From: Lingula anatina
Taxonomy: Eukaryota; Brachiopoda; Lingulata; Lingulida; Lingulidae
Assembly (NCBI RefSeq): GCF_001039355.2
Contig: NW_019774092.1
Coordinates: forward strand, 486,184-550,183
Reading direction: 5' to 3'
Length of the DNA: 64,000 nt
The notes under the pieces are model-generated. The model was given only the letters and a program-made list of their open reading frames with translations. It had not been told where the DNA came from and did no database searches. The translations under genes were made by a program, and so were the position numbers. Below are positions 14,468 through 25,648 of this stretch, one piece after another; position 1 is the first letter of the stretch, and each line of letters starts with the position of its first letter.

Positions 14468-14533
<66 letters not shown>
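14468..14533. repeat. (TA)n microsatellite
   Basis: A pure TA tract. In copy B the equivalent place (about 25620-25648 continuing at 27314) is short, interrupted, and holds the Tc1-type insertion. Confidence 0.95.
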
Positions 14534-14535
<2 letters not shown>

Positions 14536-15182
14536 ACATCGACTCTAAAGAGGGATTGATAGGTAGATATGCGTTTAGAGAGAAAGCGATATTTCCCGGT
14601 TTGTGGTGATCGCTCTCTATACCGACCCCTTACTCTCAGTTCATTGGCCAGCAATGGTGACTCTTAACCGGATGCTGGTGTCCGTCAGGTTCTCTAAACA
14701 GCCAATCGGCTTAGTTCGTTTCTGTTTCAATGTCGACTGTCAATGTTATCGGGAATCATGGTTTTTCTTCTTCCTCGTTCGTAATGCAAGTTAATGCAAT
14801 TAATTGAAACGATAAGATGAAATACTGTATTGCTATGTGATTTTTATTCTCTCTCTTTCTAAAATTATGAGGTGGTAGTGATGGCGGGGGTAGGGGGGGT
14901 CGATGAACGTAATAACTGATGTGCAAACTTCTGATTTTTTTTTAATAGTGCTTTTGACATATTCTAAGATGTCAAACAGTAGGTGTGTTGGCGGCTGTCT
15001 AACATATGATTGGAAATATAACAAAAAGAGGATACTTAGTATGCACGCGTAAGCGGTAAGTGTGATTTTAGTTTAAAAATATTAATTTGCATTGATAAAA
15101 TTTCCAGATTACACAAGTTCGGGAGGTTATATACTGTAGATCCAAGCAGATAAACGAACTGACAACAAGGAGCGGTTCAGAA

Positions 15183-18100
15183 ATGGCCTCAGGCTGCAGA
15201 AATGATGCAAAGGGGGTGTCGTTTGATCTAACGGCAGCCAGTATATCAGACACTGCAAAATATGTCCCCGATACTCCAAGGAAGCCATTCATAAACATTG
15301 TAGCCCCCGACAGATCAGGGCGCTCTCACAGGGGAAGGTCGGACGATTCTGGCATTTTTATGGTAGTAAATATAGGTCAGAATACGACGCCCGGAACCCA
15401 CGGGGAAGAGCAGACCATAGAAATGGCTCGATTTTCAGGAGCGGATTCCACGGAGGAAACTGTTATATCATTAGGGGAAACCAGCAGATCCACGTCCAGT
15501 TCTGCCACAGCCAGCTCAGACAACAGAATGTCGGTCAGGTACCTGAAGGTGAGTGATTATGGTTGATGCCATATACGAACACTATAGGCACACGATATTC
15601 GGATTATGATTTTTTTCAATCCCATGTATACTGTATGCCACAGTACTTTTATCAGAATAACCACTTCGATTTGCTACACGCAGGGGGGGGGGGGGGGGGG
15701 GGCCAAATGGAGCAACATGCCCAATGACATATTCATTAACGCATCCAGTAGAATTAACAATTTCTAGCTCTCAAATGCCTTATAACTGCAGTTATATCAG
15801 ACGCCAAGTGCATAGCAAACATTTTTGAAGGAGTTGTCCGAATTGCCGTCGAACACACTTTGGCGAACAACCGTCAAAGGCCAATATCAGCTAAACTGAT
15901 GAATTCAAAATGTTGCGTTTGAACAACGCAGATTGGTTCTAATTACTTCCTGTATGAGATTCGTCTTTAATTTCAGGGGATAAATATATGTGAGAGCCAA
16001 CTGCCTTACGTGGGTTGTTTTATCCATAAATAGNGGGGGGATTTCAAAGTGTACAAGATTTTGCGTAATTTACAATGAACTCCGTATTATCAGCTGAGTG
16101 TTATAAGAATAAGATGTTAGTCTGTCTCTAAATGGTGCAACATGCCCAGTGACATATTCATTAACGCATCCAGTAGAATTAACAATTTCTAGCTCTCAAA
16201 TGCCTTATAACTGCAGTTATATCAGACGCCAAGTGCATAGCAAACATTTTTGAAGGAGTTGTCTGAATTGCAGTCGAATACACTGGCGAACAACCGTCAA
16301 ATGCCAATATCAGCTAAACTGATGAATTCAAAATGTTGCGTTTGAACATTGCAGATTGGTTCTAATTACTTCCTGTATGAGATTCGTCTTTAATTTCAGG
16401 GGATAAATATATGTGAGAGCCAACTGCCTTACGTGGGTTGTTTTATCCATAAATAGCAGGCTATTTCATTACGCATGTCGAGAAGGGATGACAATTACTC
16501 AAATGCCAATTCTCACAAAACGAAATGCAACACGCACAGTCATGGCGTAAATTATTAATGTAGTATTTATAGCACTTTGTTATTTACGGTTGATTATACT
16601 GAAATGTTGACGTGTAGGTTTTAGCGTATTAATTTCATTTTCATCTGGATAAAAGGAGAAAAGGGGAGGTGGCATGAACCCCCTTTTAAGACACGATTCC
16701 TGGTATGACCATTGTGTCGAAGGCCAAATGTAGGGGGTTGGGTGGGTTTGTGAGTAGAAACACCCCTTTTTTTCCTTGGACTGGGGGCGCGGGGGGGGGG
16801 GGGGGGTAAGTACATGCCCTTAATACAAATATTGAAAATCTGGCCATAGAAACAATACACATCAGTCTGACCTATGGTAGTCGCACGTAAAATTTCTTCT
16901 GCTTGTTCAGAGAACTTTTCAACGGGTAAGATCTTATGAGCTTTTATGCTACTCATTTGGAACAGACAGAGTGTGTTAGCCGTTGATTTATTTTCTATTA
17001 TTTCTTCGTTTCAGAAAAAATTCGCTGAGGTTGAGATCGAGGAGTTGTATCAGCTGTACTGGCTCCGGTCTCAGCGTGCCTCCTTTAGGGCGCTTCTCGC
17101 GGTGCTTGTCCTCTACGCAGTGGTGCTAGTGTTGCTCTTCCATTTCCACCACAATGTAAGTTGACTGAATCATCTTTGTCTCTTTCGGAAACCGTGTCCC
17201 GTTTTAAAGACCCTTTGTGAGTGACGTCACAACTGACTCAATGATGTCACATACTACCCCAATGACGTCACATTTCGCACGGTATAGATTTGGTAATAAA
17301 TGTAATTTGTATCTGAGGATTATGTACCACATTCTATTATTTAGTGCATCACAATGTTCCATCTAATTATATCATAACGTCGTTTTATAGTTCTGAGTTA
17401 ATCAAGTGTCTCCAGCAATCAAATCACATATTTCATTTTTCTTCAGGGTAGCCTCGGATTACAAAACAGCACAAATACCATGGGTAGAAACCTGAACATT
17501 GTTGTGATCACAGGCGGAATTCTAGCCATCATCCTTTTCATTCTTGTCTCAATAGAAAAAGTATTTCTACTCTTTTCGAAGCCACTGACTCTTCTAGTAT
17601 GGTTTTCTTTGTTATCCCTAGCTTTTGGATTCAGTGGGATACTTTACAGTCCCTCAAACCCGTCGTTCTCACCCCGCACTGCGATGGACGACGTGCCAAC
17701 TATTCTATACACCATCTTCGTAGTGCACACAATTTTACCTCTCAGCCGAAAGTGGTCCATTATCTTAGGATCACTGACAGCGCTTGCAAGCCTTATTTTC
17801 TCGGGTGCGCTGTTTAATAGATTGGTCCTGAGCAACTTGGGGTGCACAGACATCTTGCTTCAACAGGTATTTAATTATTCGCTCGCTTTTTCTCTTTCGT
17901 GATTAGATTCATTCATGCATGTGTACTCCTCTACATACCAGATTTACAGGGTTCATCCGTAATACAGTGTATGTAACCTGTAATTTATTATATGGAAATG
18001 CACTGATGCAAAAATAGATCAATAAATAGACACACTGTAAATCCATAGATAAATCCATATATTCTTTATTTAGGACCATCATTCTTTCTAAATTGCATGA

Positions 18101-19731
18101 TAATTTTATCGTTTCAGAACATCAATCAGTATATATTCCTATTCTAATTTTGATTAAGGTATCGACTTAGTCTATAATATACTTTCCTGGTTGTTTGTAA
18201 TTCTTCATTAAAACTTTCATTCGAACTTTTCATACAGATATTGGCTAACTTTATGATCTACCTCGGCGCTAATCTCACAGGCCTGTACCACAAACACTTG
18301 ACAGATCTGGCCCACAGACACACCTTTCTGGACGCTAGAAGTGTGCTCCAAACCAACAGTTGTCTACAGAAAGAACGAATTCTGCAGGTAATAATTCCTC
18401 GTTCAACCAATGTTTAAATTCATCGACATTGGTTTACTTGTGGATAAGAGAACTGTAAAAGGTCTTTCCTCACTTTTAAGTGTTTTGGAGGAACAATTCT
18501 AAAAGAAGAAATGGTTACAGTTTAAATTGAACTCAGGTCTCCCATTTTTTATTTTCTAATTTATTTTATTCTTATTAGCATTTTGGTTTCGTGGAGATCG
18601 GTTCTGTGAGTGTTTGATCAAATAAATTTTATCGGCAAACAATACTAGTACTGTACTGACGTTTCATTACAATTTTGCCACTTACCATGTCGGTTACATT
18701 AACATTTGTGCCGAAGCCACATTTACTTTCAAAATGTGTCAAGCGAAAGAACGAAAAAACACATCTAAACTATGTGTCATAAGATCGACGAATACTGTAC
18801 TACTTTTTCTAGCCTTGATCTTCTCCATTTAATTCCAAACCTGCAAAAGCTAACCACAACCTTTGACAACGCCGCTTAACAGTGCGTAATGCGTTGCGTG
18901 TGTACTTGTATTAAAATTTCTCAGCTAAAGTGTGCAAGTAATAATCTCACCCTCTTGAATGTGGCATTTTTTAACCTAATCAATCAACTAGTCTTACGAA
19001 GGAATTCAATCCATCAAAACAACATGCAAACAAGAACAAAAAGACAATTGTACTACCGCGAGCGAAGTTTATATAATTTATATCTAATACTTTTGTTGTT
19101 CATCAGAACACGTGAAAATTTTCTCGTTACGAATTCTACGCCACCTGTTGTCGTGCCGCGTAGTGCGGTGTAAGCACAGTAATTATATGAATCAATTTGT
19201 GCAATTCAGCAATGTTACACCATCTCTTTGAAGCAGTTTTATTCCCATTCTGCTGTGTCATCTCTTCGAAAGGATAAATCATCCCAGACAAAATAAACCC
19301 CAAATAAAAATGCAACGTTGGCCCTAACATTGCACATATTGTGGGTCTATCCAACATCTACTGGATGTTTCATGTCGGCACGAGTTTGATCTCATTTATG
19401 TGGTCTTAGTACTTGGATTTTAATCCTGTAACTGAAGAATCCGTCCGTGTCCACGCCGTCCATCCGTAACAAAACAAATGGCCACTGCACTAGCAAAGAA
19501 GGAATTTGTCTTTTCGCCCAATACTAGAGTCGCCGAAAATGGGGAGAGTCCCAATTTTTTAATAACGAAAAGAAATTGTTCTAAACATCTCTCAACTTTT
19601 TCTTCATCATCAAAGGAAAGCCTGCTTCTGAAGATTATACCAGCGTACCTGTTGGACGACATGAAAGAAGTCCTCTACAGAAAGTTACTGCTGGAAGCCG
19701 TTGAAAAAGAGGAATTCGATGATTCATTAAG
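15183..19731 (+). CDS. Adenylate cyclase exons 1-5, duplicate copy A
   Basis: Five coding exons at 15183-15548, 17015-17155, 17447-17866, 18238-18387 and 19616-19731 encode the N-terminus, the first membrane block and the start of the C1 linker. They give the same residues as exons at 27973-32155, and every donor and acceptor is conserved. Exon 5 ends in phase 2, matching the exon at 37411. The copy has no catalytic exons of its own: another copy of exon 1 and the C1q gene lie between it and exon 6. It is therefore either the allelic version of the downstream exons or a real 5' partial duplication. The n-joined boundaries favour the former. A further n (16034) with a local duplication lies in its intron 1. 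Confidence 0.85.
15705..16033. repeat. Local direct duplication, first unit, ending at n 16034
   Basis: About 329 bases of cyclase intron 1, repeated at 16130-16456. Copy B has this sequence only once (about 28575-28905). The unit follows a long G-run directly, which skips the roughly 95 bases lying between the G-run and this sequence in copy B. It looks like a contig misassembled across poly(G). Confidence 0.9.
16130..16456. repeat. Local direct duplication, second unit
   Basis: Near-identical second occurrence of 15705-16033. The stretch between the n and this unit (16035-16129) restores the sequence skipped on the left side. Confidence 0.9.
17222..17270. promoter_or_regulatory. Triplet of CRE-like sites in cyclase intron 2 (copy A)
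   Basis: Two perfect palindromic CRE octamers TGACGTCA (17222-17229 and 17263-17270) flank one near-match TGATGTCA (17242-17249). Spacing is 20 and 21 bp, close to two helical turns. This octamer is the classical CREB/ATF binding sequence. The arrangement recurs in copy B. Function is inferred from the motif alone. Confidence 0.55.
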
Positions 19732-20400
19732 GTACGTTTCATATAGTGTGTCCATATTACGGTTGCATGTACATGTACCACTTGCATGTATTATGCATTT
19801 TAATGTTGCGTTTTCTGTGCACTAAGTTTTCGCTTCAAAATCACACAGATTTCAAAATTCAGAGTAAGGTTTTAACTTACAACGTTTAATTCCTTCGCTA
19901 TTTTCTATTATCATTTCATTTCATTTTGGTTTATTTGCTCATTTTGTGAATTGGGGGAGGAAGTCGTTGACTCAAAGGTTGCAATCAACCTTCCTCTTTG
20001 TAATCTTCTTGTATGCGCAGCTTCCTCGTCTTCTGACAGAGATTTATTATATGGTAGATATGCATTTATATGAAAAAAACCCTGCAATTGATAGCGAGAG
20101 CCAGTTCAGTGACACAGGCATTTGTGCCAGGGCGCAGCAAGCCTAGCAACCTACTTTACCCAGTTATCCGCAAGAGCTTATCCTCGCTCCATATACAAAT
20201 GGACCACTATCATTTTTAATTCTTTGATATTATATTTCTTATGCATATTGTACATGCATGGACCCCTTGCTTATCCATATGCAGTATTTTATTCTCAGTT
20301 TTACAGCGTAACTTTTAACGTGTTGCAAATCAATGTCTATAAAAAGTATTCGCAGTACCTTATGTCTTACTTGTTTAATTATATGACTGGCTGAAATATA

Positions 20401-21002
20401 CAACATTGGTCAAAAAGGTTGTCGCACCCCCATTTCCATGTACTTTTATTTACAAATGATCACCTAACAGGTGTATAGTGTTATAAACGGTGCTTTTTAT
20501 TCCAGATACCATGTCTGATTAATGGTTCAAAAAATACAAAATAGTGCTGTGAATATGCATATTTTATACCATTTAGTAAAATTTATAACAGGTACCCCCT
20601 CAAATCCAATGTTTCACTGTGATTTCTGCAGATGTAAAGAAATGTCTATTAAATTGAAAAGACGACATCAAATGTCACCAAATTTACACATGATTAGCAT
20701 GAGGATGTGCTCGTTAAAGGTCACGTGCCTAATAGCGTGTGCGTCTACCGCGTACTGCAATTATCTCCTGTAGATGGCGCGACAAGCCTTCAACAAGGGT
20801 AAAAATTCTGTTTTGTGGGATATCATCCAATTCTTCCAAAACAGCTTGGGGGAGTTGTTCCCCGTTTTTATGGGGTTGGTTCTCCTCTGCATTGCACACT
20901 CCAATTCATGTCACAGGTGAAATCACAGTGAAACATTGGGAGTTCCTGTTATAAATTTGACTAAATGGTATAAAATGTGTACAACCTTTTTGACCAATGT
21001 TG
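20401..21002. mobile_element. 602-bp Tc1-derived MITE, copy A
   Basis: It starts CAACATTGGTCAAAAAGGTT and ends with the inverse (AACCTTTTTGACCAATGTTG), flanked by TA on both sides as expected for Tc1/mariner insertion. The left arm (about 520 bp) contains, in reverse, the C-terminal coding end of the transposase found in the element at 25649-27313. The right arm is only about 80 bp. It is thus an internally deleted, non-autonomous derivative of that family. It lies between cyclase exon 5 and the C1q gene. Confidence 0.85.
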
Positions 21003-22107
21003 TATAAGGTTTATTTATGGAAGCCAGAGGGTTCTTATTGCATAATGCAAAAGGAGGAAATTAAGAAGACTCTTTTTCCCTTGTGGCCTGTAGGTTATGT
21101 AAAATTCACTGGTGTCATCTTACTTTCTGTCAGCTTCTTATAGTTCGTGCTCTTTAGAGTGTCTTCAAGGCACGCAAAGCCTTTGGCTATATAGCTTTTA
21201 TATTATAAAGGCAGTGGCGAGTTAATAGGACATGCTAACCAAGATATATCCAAAATAGAGCAAAAAAAGAAAAAAAGACATAGAGATGCAGGCGATCAAA
21301 GTGTTTGTGTGGTACCATAAGTATTGTGAAGTAAGACAACTGCAGTCAAGGAAAAGAATTCTAAAAACACTGTTGTGTGGTGCTGGATTTCCTGCACAGG
21401 GCCCTGGATCTACGACATAGTGTACGATAAGAGAAATTTTAGTAGTGTTTTTGTTTGCGGCATCTTGATAAATATTTTCGTTTGTTTGTGAAAACACCAT
21501 ACAATGCATCTATTTTTCCTAACCTTAGCATAACATAGAACTAGGGACACAAATTAAACCCCATTAAAAAAAGCGTTTTAACATAAATTATTTGCCATCA
21601 CTGTGACCGCGGTTATTACCACGACACTATGTGTACATGTATGCCAAAGATAATGTTTTCGGGGAAATCTACTCGCATTCTCTCGGCCTTTATATATCCA
21701 TCTATTTTCTACTTAATTAAACAGCTTCGCACGAATTTCATTATTAAAATCTTTAATTCTGTACTTTGTCCGCCTCAATTTCCAAAACTGCTTCTTTATA
21801 CTCTAATAATAAGCTTTATTCCCTGTATGTACAGAATTTCAATTGTTATTGTAGTTTAAGTACCGTAGTTAGAATACTTTTATTAGCCATAGTCATTGTA
21901 AAGATATGCCAAAATGATAACTAAATAAAATTCAACCAGACCTAAAAGCTAAAGTGTATCATTCCAAAACTCGACCCCGCCTTTAATAACATGATATTGA
22001 TAGGGGGCGGTATTCAACCCATGTGTAGTTTTTCGCTGGTACATTTTGAAAATGTAATCATATCGCATATAAAATTTTTCAAGATTGAAATACAATAATT
22101 AATGCTA

Positions 22108-22207
22108 ATATTAAATCAGTAAGATCTCCTGCCCATATAATCGTTAGGTAAACCAAGTCATCCAATTTAATCAGTAAGATCTCCTGCCCATATGATCGTT
22201 AGGTAAT
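22108..22207. repeat. Two-unit tandem repeat downstream of C1q (copy A)
   Basis: The block TCAGTAAGATCTCCTGCCCA with the following TAT.ATCGTTAGGTAA occurs twice, about 50 bp apart, just past the C1q stop codon. Copy B has the same pair (about 34560-34650) with more mismatches. Confidence 0.7.
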
Positions 22208-22228
22208 TCATCTCACGCTGCATCCTTC

Positions 22229-24118
22229 CTAAATCGTGAAAAGCAAATGACCGGTAAAAGTGAAGTACACACTAGCTCCATTTCCGTGTATGGCATGTCC
22301 TTTCGCTAACTTCAGCCAAACCTCGTCTCCAGCCTTCAAATCGAGGATAACTTGGTTGGTTCCGGTTGCAGCGTCGACAGTATCATACCCAAACATTTCT
22401 GTTTCGTATGCACCATTGCGAATAAGATACACGCGGCCTGCGGAACCATGGTTGGACAGCATTGTCATGGTGAACATGTAGGCACCGTCAACTGGCGCGC
22501 GGAACAAGGAATTGGCAGCGTCGAAGTTGCTTCCGTGGTTACTGAAAATCTTGTCAAACGTGATTTTGATGTCTGTAGTTGATGCCACCAGGTTTTGCGA
22601 CTTCGACCGTCCAACGGCAAAGGCTATCTTGTCTGGAAATAAATTAGTGAATTGTTGTAAATAGTTGCCACTTGATCACAGTCCAGTGTCTTAAATTCCT
22701 TTCGATTTCTCTGTCTGTGAAAAACAGTAACCAAGAATCACACATTGTTGTTTTATTGCAAAAAACCTCACTCACTTTATTCTCAATTAATTTTTATTAC
22801 ACACCATAATACAATTCATAACCAATACATTGTACAGCACGTATTGAATGAATAAAACATCTACAAATTCTATTTCGCGAAAACGCTCGGTTTCGCACAT
22901 TGTGGTGGTTGTTTGAGTTGCATGTTAAAAGGATATCACCCGTTTCAGGCAGTGTCGTATAGATATGAATTATTTGACATGTCAACTGAGCTTAACCGGA
23001 AAGGGAGCGCCCCTGAGGATTTTTATTTTTAACCGGGAAATAGAAGCCTTATCTGCACACAGTGTCGCGATTTCAGCGTGTTGCAATGGGCGTTGTTATC
23101 CGTCACAGTGTTGCAATGGGCGTTGTTATCCGTATTAATGTTCTCTTCACAGGAAAACTGAAGGAGATAGAAAAGTTTGGAGGCAGCCAAACCTACACCC
23201 CAAGCCCATTCCAAGCGTATCGGTACGGTCCCTTTTCCATAGGCACCATCGGTCTATCTGGATCGACCCAACCCTACGGGGTCAATGGCCAACTGCAATA
23301 AGCCTAACTTAATGACACGCCTCCTCCTGGTGTTAAGAAGAATACAAGTATGATGATTATACGAGTACGTTGGAAACAAGAGGAGGCGCGTCGTTCATTT
23401 AGGCTGATTGCACTTAGCGAGAGTCTCAGCGAGAGTTGGGTCGATACACGTAGACCGATAATTCTTATGGGAATGGGGTCTTAGGTAGACCGGGGAAAAT
23501 CTTAAAGCCGACAGGTGTCTCATTTGACTCAACCTACCTGTCTCTGTTTTGTTCCGCATTTCGTTCAGCATCAGTTTTGCAGTCTTGAGATCGGCTGCAA
23601 GGCGTTTGTTTTCGTCTTTTGTCAGTTGGAGATCGGTTGAAAGACCCTGTTGTTGTCCAGAAAGTTTCAGCACGAGAGACGACTGCGACTGAAGGGTCTG
23701 TTGTAGATTAGTCACCAGAGTTTCTATGTGGTTAAGTTTGGTGTTGTTCCGTCTTTCGGCTTCAATCATTCTTGTTAAACCATTCACCATTTCATGTAAT
23801 TCTTTCACCTGACAAGAACATTAAGTTAATGTGATTTATCAAAACCATGTGCTGTCAGTAGGATAGATCTTCAGTTCCTCCCTTTACAAGGTATTTGCGT
23901 TTTCATTATTCATTTTCTTATAATTGATTAAAGCTTCAACTACTATCTCATCGAAACAAAATACTGAACAATCAATGCAAATCACCGGGATCTGGTAACA
24001 CCGTTCGTGTCACAAGAAACATTCAAAAGGGTCATGACGTCTTACCTGCCCCTCAGTGCGATCCTGCTGCGCCTGAAGCTTCAAAATCGCAGCAGAGGCG
24101 TCGCCCAATTTGGAGATG
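22229..24118 (-). CDS. C1q-domain protein, duplicate copy A (5' truncated at n)
   Basis: Three exons read on the minus strand: 24118-24046 (partial exon 1, cut by the n at 24119), 23808-23538 (coiled coil) and 22632-22229 (C1q domain, stop TAG). It is the counterpart of the intact gene at 34675-36780. Visible protein differences are APVD versus APVA in the C1q domain and TRMIEA versus TRIIEA in the coiled coil. The signal peptide and first two thirds of exon 1 are missing only because the contig ends there, so this is not evidence of a pseudogene. Confidence 0.85.
23078..23134. repeat. 30-bp tandem duplication present only in copy A
   Basis: The unit GTGTTGCAATGGGCGTTGTT plus ATCCG occurs twice in copy A (from 23078 and from 23108) but once at the equivalent place in copy B (about 35537-35565). 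It lies in a C1q intron. Confidence 0.8.
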
Positions 24119-24119
24119 N
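24119..24119. other. Single-n scaffold join between the two large copies
   Basis: Sequence to the left matches 36530-36547 (inside C1q exon 1). Sequence to the right restarts at the equivalent of 12938. A one-base n with overlapping flanks is typical of a scaffolder marking a negative gap. Confidence 0.9.
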
Positions 24120-25254
24120 GCTGCCGCTAGGAGCCTGGACATTTCCATGTCAACAGATATATCTAGACATGCCTACACGGAGAGAGCGTAGACCAGAACA
24201 ATGAGCAGAGACAGCGATTGGCCTCAAAATCATGACATCCCCGGAATCTGGAACTTGGTTCCATTGCTGAGGTGTGACCATTCAAGTATCTGTCACTTGT
24301 AAACAAAAAAGGAGATTTGGCGAAACGAGGTAGGTCAGAAGGCAAGTACTGTGCTTTCCATCTCCGATTTACATAAACCGCATCATAATCTGCATTCCAT
24401 TAGAATTGCAGTGAAAATAACTAACACGTAATGTGTATGTCACATATACCAAGGAAGTAGTTTTATTTAGTCTGTGGCACTGTATCTCTATCATCCTGTA
24501 ACAAAATTGGATTAATTTAAAGTTTTTTTACATAATCTCAAACCTCCAGTTAAGCAAGTAAGTGTTTGTATAACTGCATGGATAGAATTTTCCCAGGGCG
24601 AATTTTTTACTTATACACTGTATATTTAGTGGTATATGTCGTGATTAATTGGTTGAGATATGTAGAGACACACAAATGGGTTAATTTCAAAGATTACATT
24701 TACTTAAGTAAATGCTTTATTGCCGGTGATTTAAATCAGGTTGAAATGAATGGAAAAGTGTAATTAGCAGTTTTAGCAACGCATGATGTGTTCGACCAAA
24801 CTTTTTAAAGGATCAGTCGAATCATGACGAAACAAAAAGGTAATGGATTTTCTAATATAAAGTCCCACCATACTTTTAACCTCAGAATCATGAGAGAAGT
24901 CTATTCAAAAAGAAGCGAGAGAATGCCAGACGTTTTAAAACATATCTATCAGAGCACAAAAAACAGGGCTCTTGAACACCAGTACGTTTATTACCTATTG
25001 TAAATATTTATGTTAAAACAATCAAATTACATCTGGAATAAAGGACTGGTATCAAGGAGCAAAGATTCAGAAATGAAAATAATGAAGAAAGAACGAAAAT
25101 CGGCACGGAAGTTGTTTTGCATAACATTATCTGAACACATGGCCAATAACATGTTATTGATATCTGCGGTTTCGTGTCAAGTCAACAAATCATTATTCAA
25201 GATTGTAGAAGGGTAGTTATAGTGTGTCGGGAAAGGTGAACTACTGTATGCATG

Positions 25255-25257
25255 TAT

Positions 25258-25300
<43 letters not shown>

Positions 25301-25303
25301 TTT
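25255..25303. repeat. (TTTA)n microsatellite, copy B
   Basis: Tandem ATTT units, allelic in position to the tract at 14104-14146. Confidence 0.9.
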
Positions 25304-25648
25304 TTCACACCTGAACCCTGTGCTATTTATGTAAACAGAATAAGGTTCGTTAGAGTGTATATTTGTGTACATCCATAGCGCATTAGCACCCAGAAAAATT
25401 GCTGAAAAGATAAAACAGAAACAGGTATTGGAAACATAGCTAGAACCAGAGCAGAAATTTTAGTGTTTGGCTGCTTGAATACCTTGATCACATACATGTC
25501 GATATATAAGCGTAAGCCATTGCTGAACATCTATTATGAAATGTATATTGGTGCCTGGAGAAGTTTGCAGCACATTGCAGAGCCAAAATACAAATTGATT
25601 TCGTCTAACAATTGCATATTAATATAAGTATCTATATATATACATATA

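Larger units (their letters stand above)
12938..24118. repeat. Large direct duplication, copy A (probable haplotype duplicate)
   Basis: This segment is repeated in the same order and orientation at 24121-36547. It carries cyclase exons 1-5, a 0.6-kb MITE and the C1q gene. It stops abruptly inside C1q exon 1 at a single n (24119), and the next bases restart the segment from its beginning. The five cyclase exons encode identical residues in both copies with silent changes only. Non-coding sequence differs by small indels and substitutions. The edges suggest two overlapping allelic contigs placed in series rather than a genomic tandem duplication. Confidence 0.9.

Noticed and set aside
16621-16956. 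111-residue minus-strand frame with poly-Pro (also 29070-29408)
   Set aside because: It crosses a G-run of uncertain length in an intron, and the copies differ by indels there.
15183-19731. A second adenylate cyclase gene
   Set aside because: Only exons 1-5 are present, with residues identical to the downstream copy, and the duplicate ends at an n. An allelic contig is the simpler explanation.
22260-22582. Plus-strand open frames of 73-76 residues over the C1q exon (also at 34706-35028)
   Set aside because: They are antisense shadows of the C1q domain.
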